Positions 1 to 12,400 of a stretch of DNA of 30,021 nucleotides are shown here, piece after piece. The position numbers were made by a program, and so were the translations under genes. Position 1 is the stretch's first letter. The number at the start of each line of letters is the position of its first letter. The notes under the pieces were generated by a model. It had not been told where the DNA came from and made no database searches. It was given only the letters and a program-made list of their open reading frames with translations. The stretch comes from Heterostelium multicystogenum (lineage: Eukaryota; Evosea; Eumycetozoa; Acytosteliales; Acytosteliaceae), in contig RCNN01000317.1 of assembly GCA_003667245.1 (NCBI GenBank), positions 1 to 30,021 on the forward strand, given 5' to 3'.

Positions 1-1440
1 CCAAGGAATATCCTGTTGTCTCGCCAGTTCGTAGAGGTTTTGCAGGCTGACTTGCTCGTAACTCTTGCCAAGATAGCATTGATTCACCTTTACACTGATG
101 GCCAATTGCCATGAAATATTCTCTATAGAACTTGGTGCTCCTCCATAAATGTTTTTCTTTGTGCTTCTTTCTTTAGGTTGTTGATTTCCTCCGTCATCTT
201 TTCGATGGTAGAGGGTCTGCTGTGCTATGGTGGCCTGGAGCTTGGAAACAAAGCTCTTCGTCCATCCTCGAGGCAGTAGACTGAACTGATACTGCGCTCG
301 ATGTCGAGCTGCCCGACTTCAGTAAGGCTCTTTTCCACCGCTGCTCCAATCCCATCGAAACTACTGAGGCTCTGAGTTTTCCTCTTCCATTTAGTGTTTT
401 GAGTGTATCTTGTAGCTCTGACAGTGTTGGGAGTTGGCTGTTTATCTTTTTAAATATTGGATGTTTTGATAAGCCTCAGCTGCTCCTGTGGTCGTTGGTT
501 GGATCCTTCTCAAACGATACGTTCAAAAAGTCTTCGAGTTCCTTTGAAATTCCAGGTGGATAAGGAGGGTGAGGGTCTTGCACAATCTTGAACATGCAGA
601 CATTGGCTGCAAATTGTAGTAGGGTGGATTTCCTGTAGTCAGCTCGATTGCTGTGCAGTCGGCTAGCGGACCCATAATATCACTCGAGCTAGGACTGTTC
701 CTTGCAATTTGAATCGCTTCTGGTGCCATTCCAATAGGGGTGTTCCGACGACACTATAACGCAACTGCACTTCGTCACTCAGCTGACTGGCCACACCAAA
801 GTAGCCAATTTGATCACACCTTCTTTTGTAATAAGTACATTTGAGGCTTTAATGTCACGATGAATGATTCGATTAGAATGGAGATAGGCTAAACCGTGCA
901 GAAGTTGATAGAGATAGAGAGTGGCCAGTTCTTCACTGAGTGGACCAAACTTCTCAAGCACGTCTCGCAGACTGCCATTTTTCGACATATTCCAAAATGA
1001 AGTTTAGCTGTGATTGTGACTCGACGCAACCGAGCACCTTGACAATATTGTTATGATTCCAGTTTCTGGAGGATTTCCACTTCTGATTTAACGGACTGCA
1101 GCGTATTTGCGTCGATTTTGATTCTGTCGATTTGCTTGATTGCCACAAAGTCACCTGTCTTTGAATGTAGTCCTTTATAAACCTGTCCATATGCACCTTT
1201 TTCCAATTTTATCACCCAATGCCTATTGTTTTTTTGAATGAATTCATTTTGTCAATCAAATGCTCCAGCACAGCAGTTCAATCACAGACAATCAATAAAT
1301 TCGAAAACTGCTGGAAATGTCACACACAAATCAAAATCAATCATACATATTCACCTATTCTAATGGTTTCCTTTCTCTTTGATGGGCTTTACACCATCGC
1401 TTCCATTGCTGCTTCCAGCTTTTCTGTGGTTATGTGCCAT
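1..1440 (-). CDS. sepA: Cdc7/SepA-like septation protein kinase, 3' end outside window
   Basis: This is a Ser/Thr kinase of the Cdc7/MAP3K-epsilon group; the Dictyostelium member SepA is needed for cytokinesis. Visible in order on the minus strand are a glycine-loop region ending [16 protein letters not shown] with the ATP-binding lysine, the catalytic loop [12 protein letters not shown], a GTP..MAPE activation segment, and [11 protein letters not shown], which is typical of this group. After the kinase domain (roughly 430 down to 1) comes a charged, coiled-coil-like stretch, then sequence running off the window. The start at 1440 gives [11 protein letters not shown], joined through an intron at about 1354-1223 (GTGAAT..ATAG). 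A later ATG at 1247 falls inside that intron. The frame breaks near 1060, 980, 802 (in the DFG codon), 735, 670, 590 and 500, and a stop lies near the end of exon 1. I read these as sequence errors, but a decayed copy cannot be excluded. The family call is firm; the exact ortholog is inferred. Confidence 0.8.
1223..1354 (-). other. Intron 1 of the sepA-like gene
   Basis: The minus strand has a GTGAATATG donor at 1354 and an ACAATAG acceptor ending at 1223. Removing it joins the short N-terminal exon to the start of the kinase domain. The frame across the junction contains one stop just before the donor, which may be another base error. Confidence 0.55.
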
Positions 1441-3180
1441 CTTGGTGGTTTTTAATTTGGAATTCCAATATTCTCTTTAGAGTTGATTTCACCAAAAATA
1501 GTAATGTAAAAGCTACTCCAAACTATAAAATTATTATTATTATTAATGGATATTTTGATTATGGTAATTCTAATTAGAAACCTGAATAATATTATTTCTT
1601 TATAAATTATTATTATATTAATATTATTGCTCCTTTCTTCTTTATTTTTGATTCTTGAATGATATATTATTAGCATTATCCTTTGGAAGATAGAAAGATA
1701 GATAGATAGGTAGTAGAAATTGTTATTATAATTAATAATTTATCACTTGATTAATTAATGTAGTATGTACTTATATGTATATATGGATATTTAATTGATT
1801 TGATAGCTAAAAATAAAATATAATAATAAATAAATAAATAAATAATATTATTAATTACAGATGGGAAGTGTCTGGTGTTGATGTGTGATTATGATTGTTG
1901 TGTGTGTGAGTGTGAGAGAGTGTATTTGTTTTGACTCTAGGGGAGTGGATAAGAATTTAGGTAGTTGGTATTTATACAACAATACAATCTATTCTATTCT
2001 ATCTATGCTATGCCAATTCAATGCAATGTATTTTGTGTTTTTGATGCTATGATTGATTGATTGACTTGATTGATTATTTGCTATGAATGTATTTGTTTGA
2101 TTAATATGTTACAGGGTGTAGCAAGCTAGAGTAGTGATGATTATTTGTTTTTGCTTGGTTGTTGGTTTGGTTTATTTTGTCATCTATGTCTATTTAGTAT
2201 GTATGTATTGTATTGTATTATTATATGTTACTACAGATGGATGAATGCTTTAAACATTGAGTTTTTCGTTGATTCATGTTGATTTGATGACATTTTCATT
2301 TGAGGTGATAGAAATGAGTTTATTTTTTTTTTTTATTTTTCAAAAGTTATTTGGGTATTTTTCGTGTGGTGAATTAAATTGTTCTGGTTGTTAACCCCGA
2401 TCTTCTCTTCTTTGCTTTCACTGATTGTCTTTTATTCTTGAAAATTTAAATTGATAAAAATACAACACAATGGACAAGCAAGCACTGAAACTCAAAGTAT
2501 TTGTGTGTGAATGTGTTGATGTGTATAATATATATAGTGGTGAACATAAAAGGATATATATGATGTTCTATAAATAGTAGCTTCGCAAACATTCAATCAA
2601 TATATCAATAATAAATCGATCAATCGATCAAATATTGAACATTAAAATGAGATATTGGAAATTTCAATTCAGAAGAATCCACTCATCAGTATAGTCGTAT
2701 ATTACTCAAGCTGGATAAATCTAAATAATTGACACATAAATATGATCATTCCTAATCAATTGCCAATGACATCATCAATTGCCCAACATTTAATAAATAT
2801 AGTTTGGTTGTACAATTTGTTTATTTCTTTGTGAAAAAGGAGTTGTTGGATTTCTATGTACAAATAGTTGATTTAGTATTGAGGGGTGTTTTGGTTTACT
2901 TGATTGTTGTTGTTTGATATCATGATGGCTGTAATTATTGTTATGAGGAAATGCTTGAATGAGTGAGTAGACATGACAAGACAGACAAGATTATCCTTTT
3001 TTGTTAAGAAGTTTGGTTTGCTTCCTTTTTTAAATAGGTCTATGCTGTGATCTGATAGTTTAAGGTTTCTAAGATCACTCTGGTCCAAGTGGCACAATAG
3101 ATCTCCGGTGATTTCTTGTTCTTCAAAGAAGTCGCAAATATCCAGCTAGACCTATTTTCACAAGCCAAGCTAGAACCTGT
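1441..3180. other. AT-rich intergenic DNA upstream of the sepA-like gene
   Basis: No credible gene is seen. The stretch holds ATT/TAA runs, a GATA tetranucleotide run near 1691-1712, AATA repeats near 1818-1845, and a GT-rich patch at about 1870-1925. It separates the sepA start from the stop of the next minus-strand gene. The small open frames here start at non-ATG codons and have no coding character. Confidence 0.7.
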
Positions 3181-3690
3181 TCAATATTCCATTTTTTCAA
3201 ATTGACTATAATCAAGACCAGTGCTTGCTTGGCTAATATCTTCATCGTCACTATCACTTTCGATCTCAACTATCTTTGAAACGATATTCTCTTCTTTATA
3301 TTTTGATTTATAATCATTGCTTTCACTTGATCTATTGGTAGTATTATGATTATGATAATATCCACCTCTTCCGCCACCTCTTTCTCCACTTCCATCTCTA
3401 GTGGGATTTGAGTTATTACCACCTCTTCCACCACCTCTTCCACTACCTCTTCCAGCTCCTCTTCCAGTTCCTCTGCCTCCACCTCGTCCGCTTCCTCCTC
3501 TTTGAGAGAATCCTCCATCTTTAAATTCTTTGTTTTTGTTGATATAATGATGATCTTTGTCTTGAAAGTGGGTTGTTGAAAGATGGATCTGGTGGTTGTT
3601 GGTATACTTTCATGTTAACCACCTTTCCACGAGGTCTAGTTAGCAATATTTGGTCATCATCAATGTCTTTCCATTTATAGATTAGTAATA
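3181..3690 (-). CDS. RGG-box protein, family not recognised; 5' part unresolved
   Basis: The C-terminal part of a protein reads on the minus strand. First comes a segment with ILLTRPRGKVVNMKVYQQ (about 3650-3590). A one-base frame change near 3570 leads into HHYINKNKEFKDGGFSQ, and then a glycine/arginine block of about 50 residues with repeated GRGGG, GRGTG, GRGAG and ERGGGRGG units. The tail is acidic (IESDSDDEDIS) and ends in QFEKMEY before a stop at 3183-3181. RGG boxes usually bind RNA and are arginine-methylated, so an RNA-related role is inferred. I could not place a start: stops interrupt the frame just upstream of about 3690, beside a possible acceptor near 3701. The 5' exon may lie toward 3840 or be hidden by base errors. 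I do not recognise the N-terminal part. Confidence 0.55.
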
Positions 3691-3842
3691 ATAATCACCT
3701 GTTGGATTAATCAATGAAAGGGCTTGATTTTAAATTATGAAATTAACAAAAAATCAAATAGTAAGTGGGAATTTAAATTTTTAAGTTTGGGTAAAAACCA
3801 TCAGGGATGATGATCACTTTTGCTAAAACAAAATAAACAAGT

Positions 3843-5186
3843 TTATGTGATATTATATATATCTATCCACAATGCATCATTATATTTATCATTTTGATGA
3901 TTGTTGTTGCTGTTGTGGCTGTTGTTTGTTGCTTTTTTCAAGATGAATGATTTTAAAAGTACATTGACAATCTTTTCAGATGCGTAGAAAATTGGTATTT
4001 GTTTGGGTAGTAGACCTTTCTTTGTCATCTTAATTGGCTTGGCACCAAACTGACAAAATAATAAACTAAATTTAAATAGTTGGTAAATATGTATGTTAGT
4101 TAATGTGGGTTACTGTGTCCTACACTTGACATTGAATATTACCATTGGATACAATAATGAGAAAATTGCATTACCAATCAAGAGTGGGAAGAAAAATGAA
4201 GCCAATGTAAATACAGCACCATATCCAAACATATATGCCCAGTGCGAATTCAAAATAAGTTAAACGTTGCATCAAAGTCCATTTTTCCTCTTAATATCCA
4301 TTTATAACTAGATAATAGATTGATTATTTGATTGATAATGATGATGACGATTTAGGATTAGTTTACATCTTAAGATTTGATTGGATTCGGTTGATTGATG
4401 ATTGAATTACATACTCAAAGCACACCAAAAAGAAATAGAGCCAGGTAATAAGTACGAAGTTGATAAGTGAAGTATATGGAATGAATGCGATAATCACTGA
4501 AAGCACAAGAAATACTCCAAACATAAGATTACGATAGATCTCGTCGACAATTGAAGACAGTAATCTGTTGACTGAGGCAGGTCCGCCTGTGTTTCTGAAC
4601 CCAGAGATTCTAAAATGCCTCGCCAGCAATCTCTGTATACCATTTTGAGTTCAAAACCATACTGAATATATACACTGGATACACCCACAAATAGCTGTTA
4701 TGATCCAATTGAAAGTATGGTTAGAGAGTTGATTCGGGGTATCCGTGTCTCGCGCATGTTACTTACACAATAGATAATTGAGAATATATTGGAAAGATTT
4801 GGGGAATTGAGATAGCAAGTATTCGAGAGTGGGATGTGCCCAGTATAAATAGATCAAATAGGAGCCAAGGAAAATGATACCATTGAGCAAGATGCAGTTG
4901 TAATATAGACGCTTGAAGCGATTTTCGAGTGCAGCAGTATCTTGAATGCCAACATCACCTTGAATGAATCTCTAACACCCAAATAGATGAGCTGCAGCAC
5001 TCTATCAGCTGACCCATGACCTCTACTGGCTTATCCTTATCTTTCTCATCCGAAGTAATGAAACTACTATCACTTCCATCGCTGAGATTGCTTGCAATGC
5101 TCGAGCTCAGCGTATCGTTCTGACTCTGCTGCTTTCTTGTTACTTACAGAAGCAGGAGCACTACTATCTTCACCTTCTTTCAACAT
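3843..5186 (-). CDS. ei24: EI24 (etoposide-induced 2.4) family membrane protein
   Basis: EI24 proteins are multi-span ER membrane proteins linked in animals to autophagy. The minus strand gives a Ser-rich hydrophilic N-terminus, a segment with LIYLGVRDSFK, a first hydrophobic span ending YLIYLYWAHPTLEYLL, then LWVYPVYIFSMVLNSKWYTEIA. Next are two hydrophobic segments with IIAFIPYTSLINFVLITWLY and the family signature CFEY, then QRLTYFE, HWAYMFGYG and a last hydrophobic stretch. The C-terminal exon (4054-3843) is Asn/His-rich at its end. The start at 5186 is the first ATG of the readable frame. An intron begins at about 4765 (GTAAGTAAC) and ends near 4697. Others lie at about 4410-4310 and 4125-4055; their exact sites are uncertain. 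One-base breaks are seen near 5145, 4950, 4613, 4275 and 4248. The gene sits in the same direction as the RGG and kinase genes. Confidence 0.85.
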
Positions 5187-6465
5187 CTGTATCTATCTTT
5201 TACCAATAAACTAACCAACCAATCTATCTAATCTATCTATCACTATCAATCAATCAATAATTCAATCAATCAATTCAATTGATATGACTGCTATGCAAAT
5301 ACTATACTGTAGTTTGCTTTATTATCAAGCAACTGATTATTAATTTCTTTCTGTATATATATATATATATATTGAATATTGAATATTCTAAAAAATAAAC
5401 TATGGTTATCCTAAATTTGATTATTCAAGTAAGTAAAAAATTGATTAATTGGTGGTTTCCACTTGTTTTTTGTGTTTGTGGTTGTTTTTTTGCAAATTTA
5501 AATCGACAGTTATTACTTGGGTAAACTACTATTCAAATATAAATCCAAAGCAAATAATATCATATTAAATACAATAATGTCATGACATTGGTAGATTTCA
5601 GTTGAAATCAGTCATAACACTTTAAAGCTATGAGGTAGACCAAATAAAGAGCAGTTTATAAATATTGTTAATGTATTTTCAAAGAACAATTGGGATGATT
5701 AAAAACTTTATCCGGATCTGTCTGACTATTTTGAAATAAGAAATTATCTATTTTCATTTTAGGTTGGTTAGGAGGTTTTATTATTTAGGTCTCAAATGAT
5801 TGAATAAACATTCATGATTTCCTGAGTGGGACCTGAATTTGATGTTAATAATATGTTAGAACAGACATTGATTATCTGTCAATTGAATTGTCATTTGAGT
5901 GTTGGGTTGTGTCGGTTGGGTAAAAAGATAAAAATGGTGTAAGTCAATTGTTTCAAAAAGATCTTTGAAATTGTTTGTTTAGATTTTTTCATATTTTCGT
6001 GTGTGTGTGTCTTTTCACCAATCCACACCAACCAATTAATAATAATAATAGTAATAACAATAATAATAATAGTAATAATAATAATAATAGTTATAATAAT
6101 AAGTAACAGTAATAAATAAAAGTAAATCTAATCTAATCTAATCTAATCGAAATTGATTTCATTAAATTGTTTATTAGATAATAAATCAATCAATAACAAC
6201 TTCAAACTCAACACACAAATCAAATCTATCTAACCACAATAACAAACACTGCTTGGCAACACTAAGCTAAGTTCACTTTTGTATAATATTTTAAAAGAAT
6301 CAATCATCTTATCTGATCAATTACTATCACTAAAGTTTAGTTTGCTCCGCTATTAGTAAACATCATCATCATCAGCAGTAGCAACAATAAGAAAGAAGAA
6401 TAGAATCATAGAAAAGAATAGAAAGAAAGAAAGAAGAATACATACAACTTATTCCTAATCCTAAT
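5187..6465. other. Intergenic DNA between divergent EI24 and PTB genes
   Basis: About 1.3 kb without a gene. It contains an (AT)n run near 5355-5374, a (GT)n run near 6000-6009, an AAT/AGT trinucleotide tract and a TAATC pentamer array. It must hold the promoters of both flanking genes, but I see no single convincing TATA/oligo-T pair. Confidence 0.65.
6036..6148. repeat. AAT trinucleotide tract followed by a TAATC pentamer array
   Basis: Interrupted AAT/AGT triplets run from about 6036 to 6110, followed by four to five tandem copies of a CTAAT pentamer at about 6125-6148. Simple repeats like these are common between dictyostelid genes. Confidence 0.8.
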
Positions 6466-6602
6466 CCTTTACTCTACTCCTGACCCTTCTTCCATTTCCA
6501 TCTAAACCTGACCTACCTACCTACTACCTACCAACTTACCTACCCCTCCATCCTACCACCTCCTACCTACTTTCAATTAATTCTGTCTATCTTACTTTAA
6601 TC
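6466..6602 (+). promoter_or_regulatory. C/T-rich leader just upstream of the PTB start codon
   Basis: About 135 bases before the proposed ATG are almost purely C, T and A, with repeated CCTAC and TACCTACC units and scattered TTCTTCC and TCTGTCTATCTT motifs. This is unlike the surrounding AT-rich DNA. It is probably 5' UTR. Pyrimidine-rich RNA is what PTB proteins bind, so self-regulation is possible (inference). Confidence 0.45.
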
Positions 6603-9487
6603 ATGTCGTATGTATTTCCCATTATATTAATATAATAGCAACTATAAACATAGCAGGACTAGAAATAGTAATAACATATACGACTGCACAAAACTACTAG
6701 ACTTCAACAGCAGCAAACATGTTGATTGCCAGTTGTGTTATTGTTGCAGCGCTGCTGTTGTAGTTGATAAAAGATGATGTACAGTTGTTGTTGTTATATA
6801 TTAAGGTTTAACTTTAGTAATAATAATAATAGTCTTAATAACAATAATAATAATAATATTAGTTACACATGTTCCTTTCATTTCAATCATCTAATAGTTA
6901 CCTTTATCTTTTCTTTTCTCTCTCCATCTAACTTACTTATTAAATGATAACACTTACTTTTCTTTTTTTTCTATTTCTCTCAACCTTATCCTACTTGATC
7001 TTTGACAACCTAACATACTTTGCTTGCTTTGCTCTAACTTACCTTAATTCTTCTTACCTAACTAATTAACCTAACTTTCTTCATTCATTCATTCATTCGT
7101 TCAACTATTATTATTACAATTCTTCTTGAACACCAACAAACTACAATAACTATAACGATAATGATCATGTATCTATTATTCACAAATATGGTTTATTTTG
7201 ATGATTCAACAACAACTATCGATTGGGTTCAATAAAGTTTATCTACAACGACGACTACTACAAGTACCAATGATATGATGTCGATAAACGTAGTTTGGAG
7301 TATCAATCATCGGAGGACTACGAGCAATCTAAATCAAAGAAGCAAAAGAACTATACACCAACACCATCGAAGGTTGTGCATCTTCGCAATCTTCCAATTG
7401 ATTGCACCGAGCATGAGATCATGGCGATGGCCAGTCCATTTGGCCAAGTTGAGCATATTTTGATTCTCAAAGGCAAGAGTCAAGGATTCATACAGATGGC
7501 CGACCTCACTTCTGCCACTGCGTTCATTCAATTCTATACAACCATTCAAGGTTCTATTCGATCAAAGAACTTTTTCGTACAATATTCGAATCGTGAGGAA
7601 ATCACCTCATATTCTTCAGTTGTATGTTTTTATTTACTAGTAAACTTGACACCATACTTTCAACATCGCGATATTAATTAGCATTATCTCAAACATATAT
7701 ATAGGAAACACCAAACAATATATTATTAGTTACGATTTCAAATATAATATATCCAGTGACAATCGATGTCCTTTGTCAACTCTTCTCGAAATATGGCACC
7801 GTTTTAAAGATTCTTATTTTCTCAAAGTCTGGAAACTTCCAGACTTTAATTCAATTGCATACTACAGAATCTGCTATCAATGCCAAAAGAGTAATTAGCT
7901 TGCCTCAACATTGAAGTGAGAAATGCAATGGAGAATACTAATTGTTAATTTCCTTTGTTTAGGAGTTGGATGGACAAAACATTTATAATGGATGCTGTAC
8001 ACTTAAGATTCAATATTCTTCACTTACCAACTTGAGAATCAAATATAATAATGACAAGAGCAGAGACTTCACCAATCCAACTCTGTTGCCAGGTACTACT
8101 TCATTGTTATCGAACCCCATCGGATTTGGAATTTCACCTGCACGACTGCAGTGATTCAACATCAACAGGCATTGGCAATTCCACAGATGGTGCCACATGT
8201 TGGTGCATTTATTCCTCAGGTCACTGGCAATACAGTGCTCATTGTAGGCGGATTGCCAACCAAAGACGTGACTCCGGACGACCTCTTCACTCTGTTTGGT
8301 GTCTACGGTGATCCCTTACGTGTGAAAATAATGTTTAACAAAAAGGATACAGCTTTGATTCAAATGAATTTGCCACAGCAAGCGTAAGTAACAGTTCCAA
8401 CAACAACTACCAAACCTACCTTCAATTGTTAAACAGTTAAAGTTTATTTTGAATATTAATTATTAAATGACCATATTCAATTAACAAATAACAAACCAAT
8501 AACAATAACAGAGATTTAGCAATACAATATTTAAATAATGTACCATTTAGAGGCCATACTATAAGAGTGAATCCATCAAAACACAATTCCATTTCTTTAC
8601 CAAAATCAGGAGACACCCACGTATGTCGACACTCCACTCCCTTTGAACAGTAATTATAATTTATTATCTTAATATTAGCAGTGTCGATGTGGTTGTTGGT
8701 TGCTATTGTTGTTGCAAACATGAAACACTGCTATTGTTACTGGTGGTAAATTTAATTGCAGCCTTCATAATCTTAAACTAACCATTTTATTGATCCACGA
8801 TACTTAGGGTGAGCTAACTAAAGATTACACTGGCTCCACAACTCATAGATTCAAATTACCTGGTTCAAAGAACTATCAAAAACATACATCCACCCTCGTC
8901 TACTCTACATCTTTCAAATCTACCACAAGATTCAAACATCGAGGAGTTAGTAAGGGAGCTCTTTTCCAAATATGGAGAAATCAAATCGTTCAATCTATTC
9001 CAGTAAGTGTTTGAAACTGAATTTTTGAACTTATAATTACATCCACCGATTCCTCTTCAAATTTCAATCTGTGTACATGAAAGTGATACAATCTAATATT
9101 GCAGCTTTTACAAATTGAATGTGTTCCGACATTCCGCTAACACTCACAACCTCCAATTCAATCAACCTCTATCTCACCTCAACAACTTCCCACCTTATTT
9201 ACTCATGCGACTGTGTTTGTTTAATTATTGTAACAATAACTCAAAATGGTAAAGATTATCACAAACACCTTATATTAATTTACTTTACTTAATCTCATTG
9301 TAGGAAGGACGCTAAAATGGCACTGATCGAAATGAAAACTCTGGAGGAGTCAATCAATAGTTTGGTAGCACTTCATGGTCATGCGATAGGTGAGCATATG
9401 ATCAAAGTTTCATTTGCAAAAACTACCACAATCAAACCCAACAGGCAACAGTCTTCATCAACAACTGCAACAGCCCAGCAACCTTAA
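6603..9487 (+). CDS. PTBP: Polypyrimidine tract-binding protein homolog, four RRMs
   Basis: This is an RNA-binding splicing/mRNA regulator of the PTB/hnRNP I type, about 475 residues. Four RRMs are readable: RRM1 from about residue 28 ([16 protein letters not shown]), RRM2 from 115 ([17 protein letters not shown]), RRM3 from 260 ([18 protein letters not shown]) and RRM4 from 381 ([16 protein letters not shown]). The exons are 6603-6607, 7294-7621, 7705-7890, 7963-8383, 8512-8620, 8808-9002 and 9304-9487. All have GT..AG borders and matching phases. The first exon is only ATGTC; joining it to exon 2 gives M-S-L-E-Y-Q. This start is preferred because exon 2 itself has no in-frame ATG and meets a stop at 7271. 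One-base frame breaks occur near 8150 (between RRM2 and RRM3) and in the A-run at 8878-8882; the RRM reading resumes in the next frame both times. The PTB call rests on the four-RRM layout and the LRNLP-type motifs. Confidence 0.88.
6608..7293 (+). other. Long first intron of the PTB gene
   Basis: The donor is GTATGT at 6608 and the acceptor AACGTAG ends at 7293. At 686 bases it is more than twice the next longest intron of the gene (301) and far above the others (72-187). It contains a pyrimidine-rich block at about 6895-7080 with several TCTT, CTTTTCT and TTCTCTC motifs, and a CATT repeat at 7083-7098. The splice sites are inferred from frame continuity. Confidence 0.6.
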
Positions 9488-12400
9488 AGCATATCCATAC
9501 TACCATGGCATTATAGTACTAAACAATAAATTTTATATTTAATATAACCAATCAATCAATTAATCAATTAATCAATCAAATATTCAACCCATAAACACTG
9601 CCCTTTTTGTCAAGCACATGTGTGTGAACAGGCTGGCAAATAACCTTTTTTCCTTTCTCAAAAAACATTTTTGGCGAATAGTAGAAATCCATAAACCAAT
9701 CATGCTCTGCATCGAGGAATTCAACAAGCAAAAAGACACTATCCTATCATTTTTAGACAATCCATAACCATAGGATCATAATCCATGAGTTTAGAATTAC
9801 AAATCTAATGGCAAACTTTCAACAGTTCAGTCAACCACTGAACTAACCAATCATTAGTATCAAATTGTATTCCAATAGACATGGTTCTTATATCTGTTTA
9901 ATCTTGCAGAAGAGATTACATTGCTGATTTTATTAGTAATGTACCATGAAATAGCATCATTGAATCCACCAAACTCATTACAACCAATCTATAAGTATTG
10001 CTAAATCAGATCTATCAAATTCATCTAATTATGTGGTGTTAATACAGACACCACCCAATCAGTTCACCACAAGTCAGTCATATTAAAATAATATCAATGA
10101 TGCAACACACACAGGCAATGCATAATACATTCTTTTAATCTGGTGGCGCCTTGAAAATAGAATCTGGGGGTTAATGTTGGTAAAAAGCATAAGAATGGAT
10201 GGAACAATTTTGTAAAATTCCTTTTTTGACAATTTTACTTTAAATTGTTTGATAGATCTCAAAGATCATTCTGATGTGTGGAGATGGTCGTCACTTGTTT
10301 GAGATTGCTCCAAAGGTGATTTCTTTTCGGGTCATTGTGGTGTGTCAAAAGTTTTAACAATTAATCTGATGTAAATAAATGTTTGACGATTTAAGTTTAG
10401 AAATGGTTAACCATTATTAAATCAATCAATATCATAAAATAAATTAATTAATAATCATGTTTGATCTTAAAGTGGTTTGAAAATCATGAATCACCACACC
10501 AAATGAAATGAAATGATTGAAATTCATTTGATCAAAATAAAAAAAAGGATTGGATTTTGAGTTTTATGGAAGTTCATTTTTCAATCAAGATTATGTATTT
10601 CTGGAAAGTAAATTTGTTGTAGAAGAATGGAAAGTAACTCAATGATTGATGTTAAGTTAATGAATTCTAAGTATTTAGTTTGTTGAAAAAAGATAGAATT
10701 TTAATTAAATGGATCTTTGAATACAATATTGGCATCATCACTCATCTAGAATGATTAGTAGAAGGAAAAAGCTATCAATTAATCATTAATTTAATTCATC
10801 AAATATTTAAAATTGTTGTAATTATGTATTGAATTTTATAAATTGGGTTTATGTTATTGGTATTGTATATCATCTTCATATAAGGAAAGAAATTACAATC
10901 TCACTCGGGTTGATGAACAAAGGAAGTTAAAATTCGATATGATGATACATGGGATTTTTATGATGAAACTGGTTTACAATTCCATTTTGAGTTAGAGATG
11001 AGTTGTATTATAAAGTCATTAGTTTAAAACATTATGATTATATGTCATTCTTCTAATGAGTGTGGTCTTGATTTTCTCGTCTGAGAGGAGATGAAATATA
11101 GATAGATGGTATAGCATTTCAAACTAAAGAATTGATTATCAAACTACTCAATGTCAAGTGTTTTTTACCTTTTCTAGCTATTACTATGAGATCAATTTCA
11201 GAATGCGTTCATTCATCGCTAATGGTTCACTCTCTATTTGATGATGAAAATATTAGAATTACCACATTGTCATCAACGACATTGGGTATTATTGGGTGAA
11301 GAATCAATAAAGTATTATCTGTTGTTTATTAAAATTAGAGTGTTACAAACAGAGTAGAGATCATGAGATAAGTTATTGGATTTAGACAGCGTGATTTTAC
11401 ATCCAACTACTAAATCTTATATATTACATTAATATCTGATGTATGAATTAATTAACCACCTGTTTATTGTTATATATGATACTACTTTTGGGTTGATTTT
11501 GGTAGGTAAGTCGTTCGATCATATGAAAACATGTGGGTGAAAAGATATATATAATAATGTATCCAATCAAATTTAGTATGTGTGGTAGTGTATTTTGAAA
11601 AACACACTGGTAATGAGTGATGGTGATGTATATGATGTTACACCTTCTATACTAGTAATTCCGGATCTAATGAAAACAACAGATATATACAACAAATAAA
11701 AATGGGTGGACAACACAGAAAGAATTCATTAGTGAATATTGACGATACATTCCAAAAGTTATAAAGTTAACCTGTGGATGTGAGGGAAGTAGTGGTGAGT
11801 ATGACTAATATTCGGTTTGGTGATGTCATTGAGGAATTGATTTCATATAGAATTAACCACTGTAGTTAGTTATTGCATTCATTTGAATCCTGTGATTTAA
11901 ATAGACCACATCTCACCTTCTTCAACCTTTTAGTTGTAAGAACGAATATTATTACTTCAAAACACCACAAAACACAATTCGTATTGCCTATTTGTGAATT
12001 CCAATTTAAAATTGTTTCATTTATGAAATGATATGGAGCAACAACAATAATTTCATTACAGTGTCAGAAGTGATGGTTTATTATTACATAAACTACATGG
12101 ATATTGATTGACTTGACTTTATACAAAAACAGAAGTTTAACCACTCATTCTTCCATTAGAAAAAACTTGGATGTTATTGTATTGCTATGTTGTTATGGCA
12201 TTCACCAATGGTGATTGTTAAGTGATTGGAAAAGGTTGCTCTATAGGACAATTCCATTTAACATCATTTTGCCATTAAATATACAATAGCAGGCGAAGAT
12301 GAGAGAATTTACATTAGTTCAACCCAACAACAAGCAACACAAAATTATCATACTATTTTGAATTAAACCTTTGGAAAAGATAAAGTTGTGCATACCACCT

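Noticed and set aside
3270..3518. Acidic Glu/Val-rich minus-strand open frame
   Set aside because: It is the RGG block of the RGG protein read in another frame (GGA GGA versus GAG GAG).
7275..7463. ATG at 7275-7280 as start of the PTB gene
   Set aside because: It is out of frame with RRM1; the splice from ATGTC at 6603-6607 fits the frame. A one-base error here would revive it.
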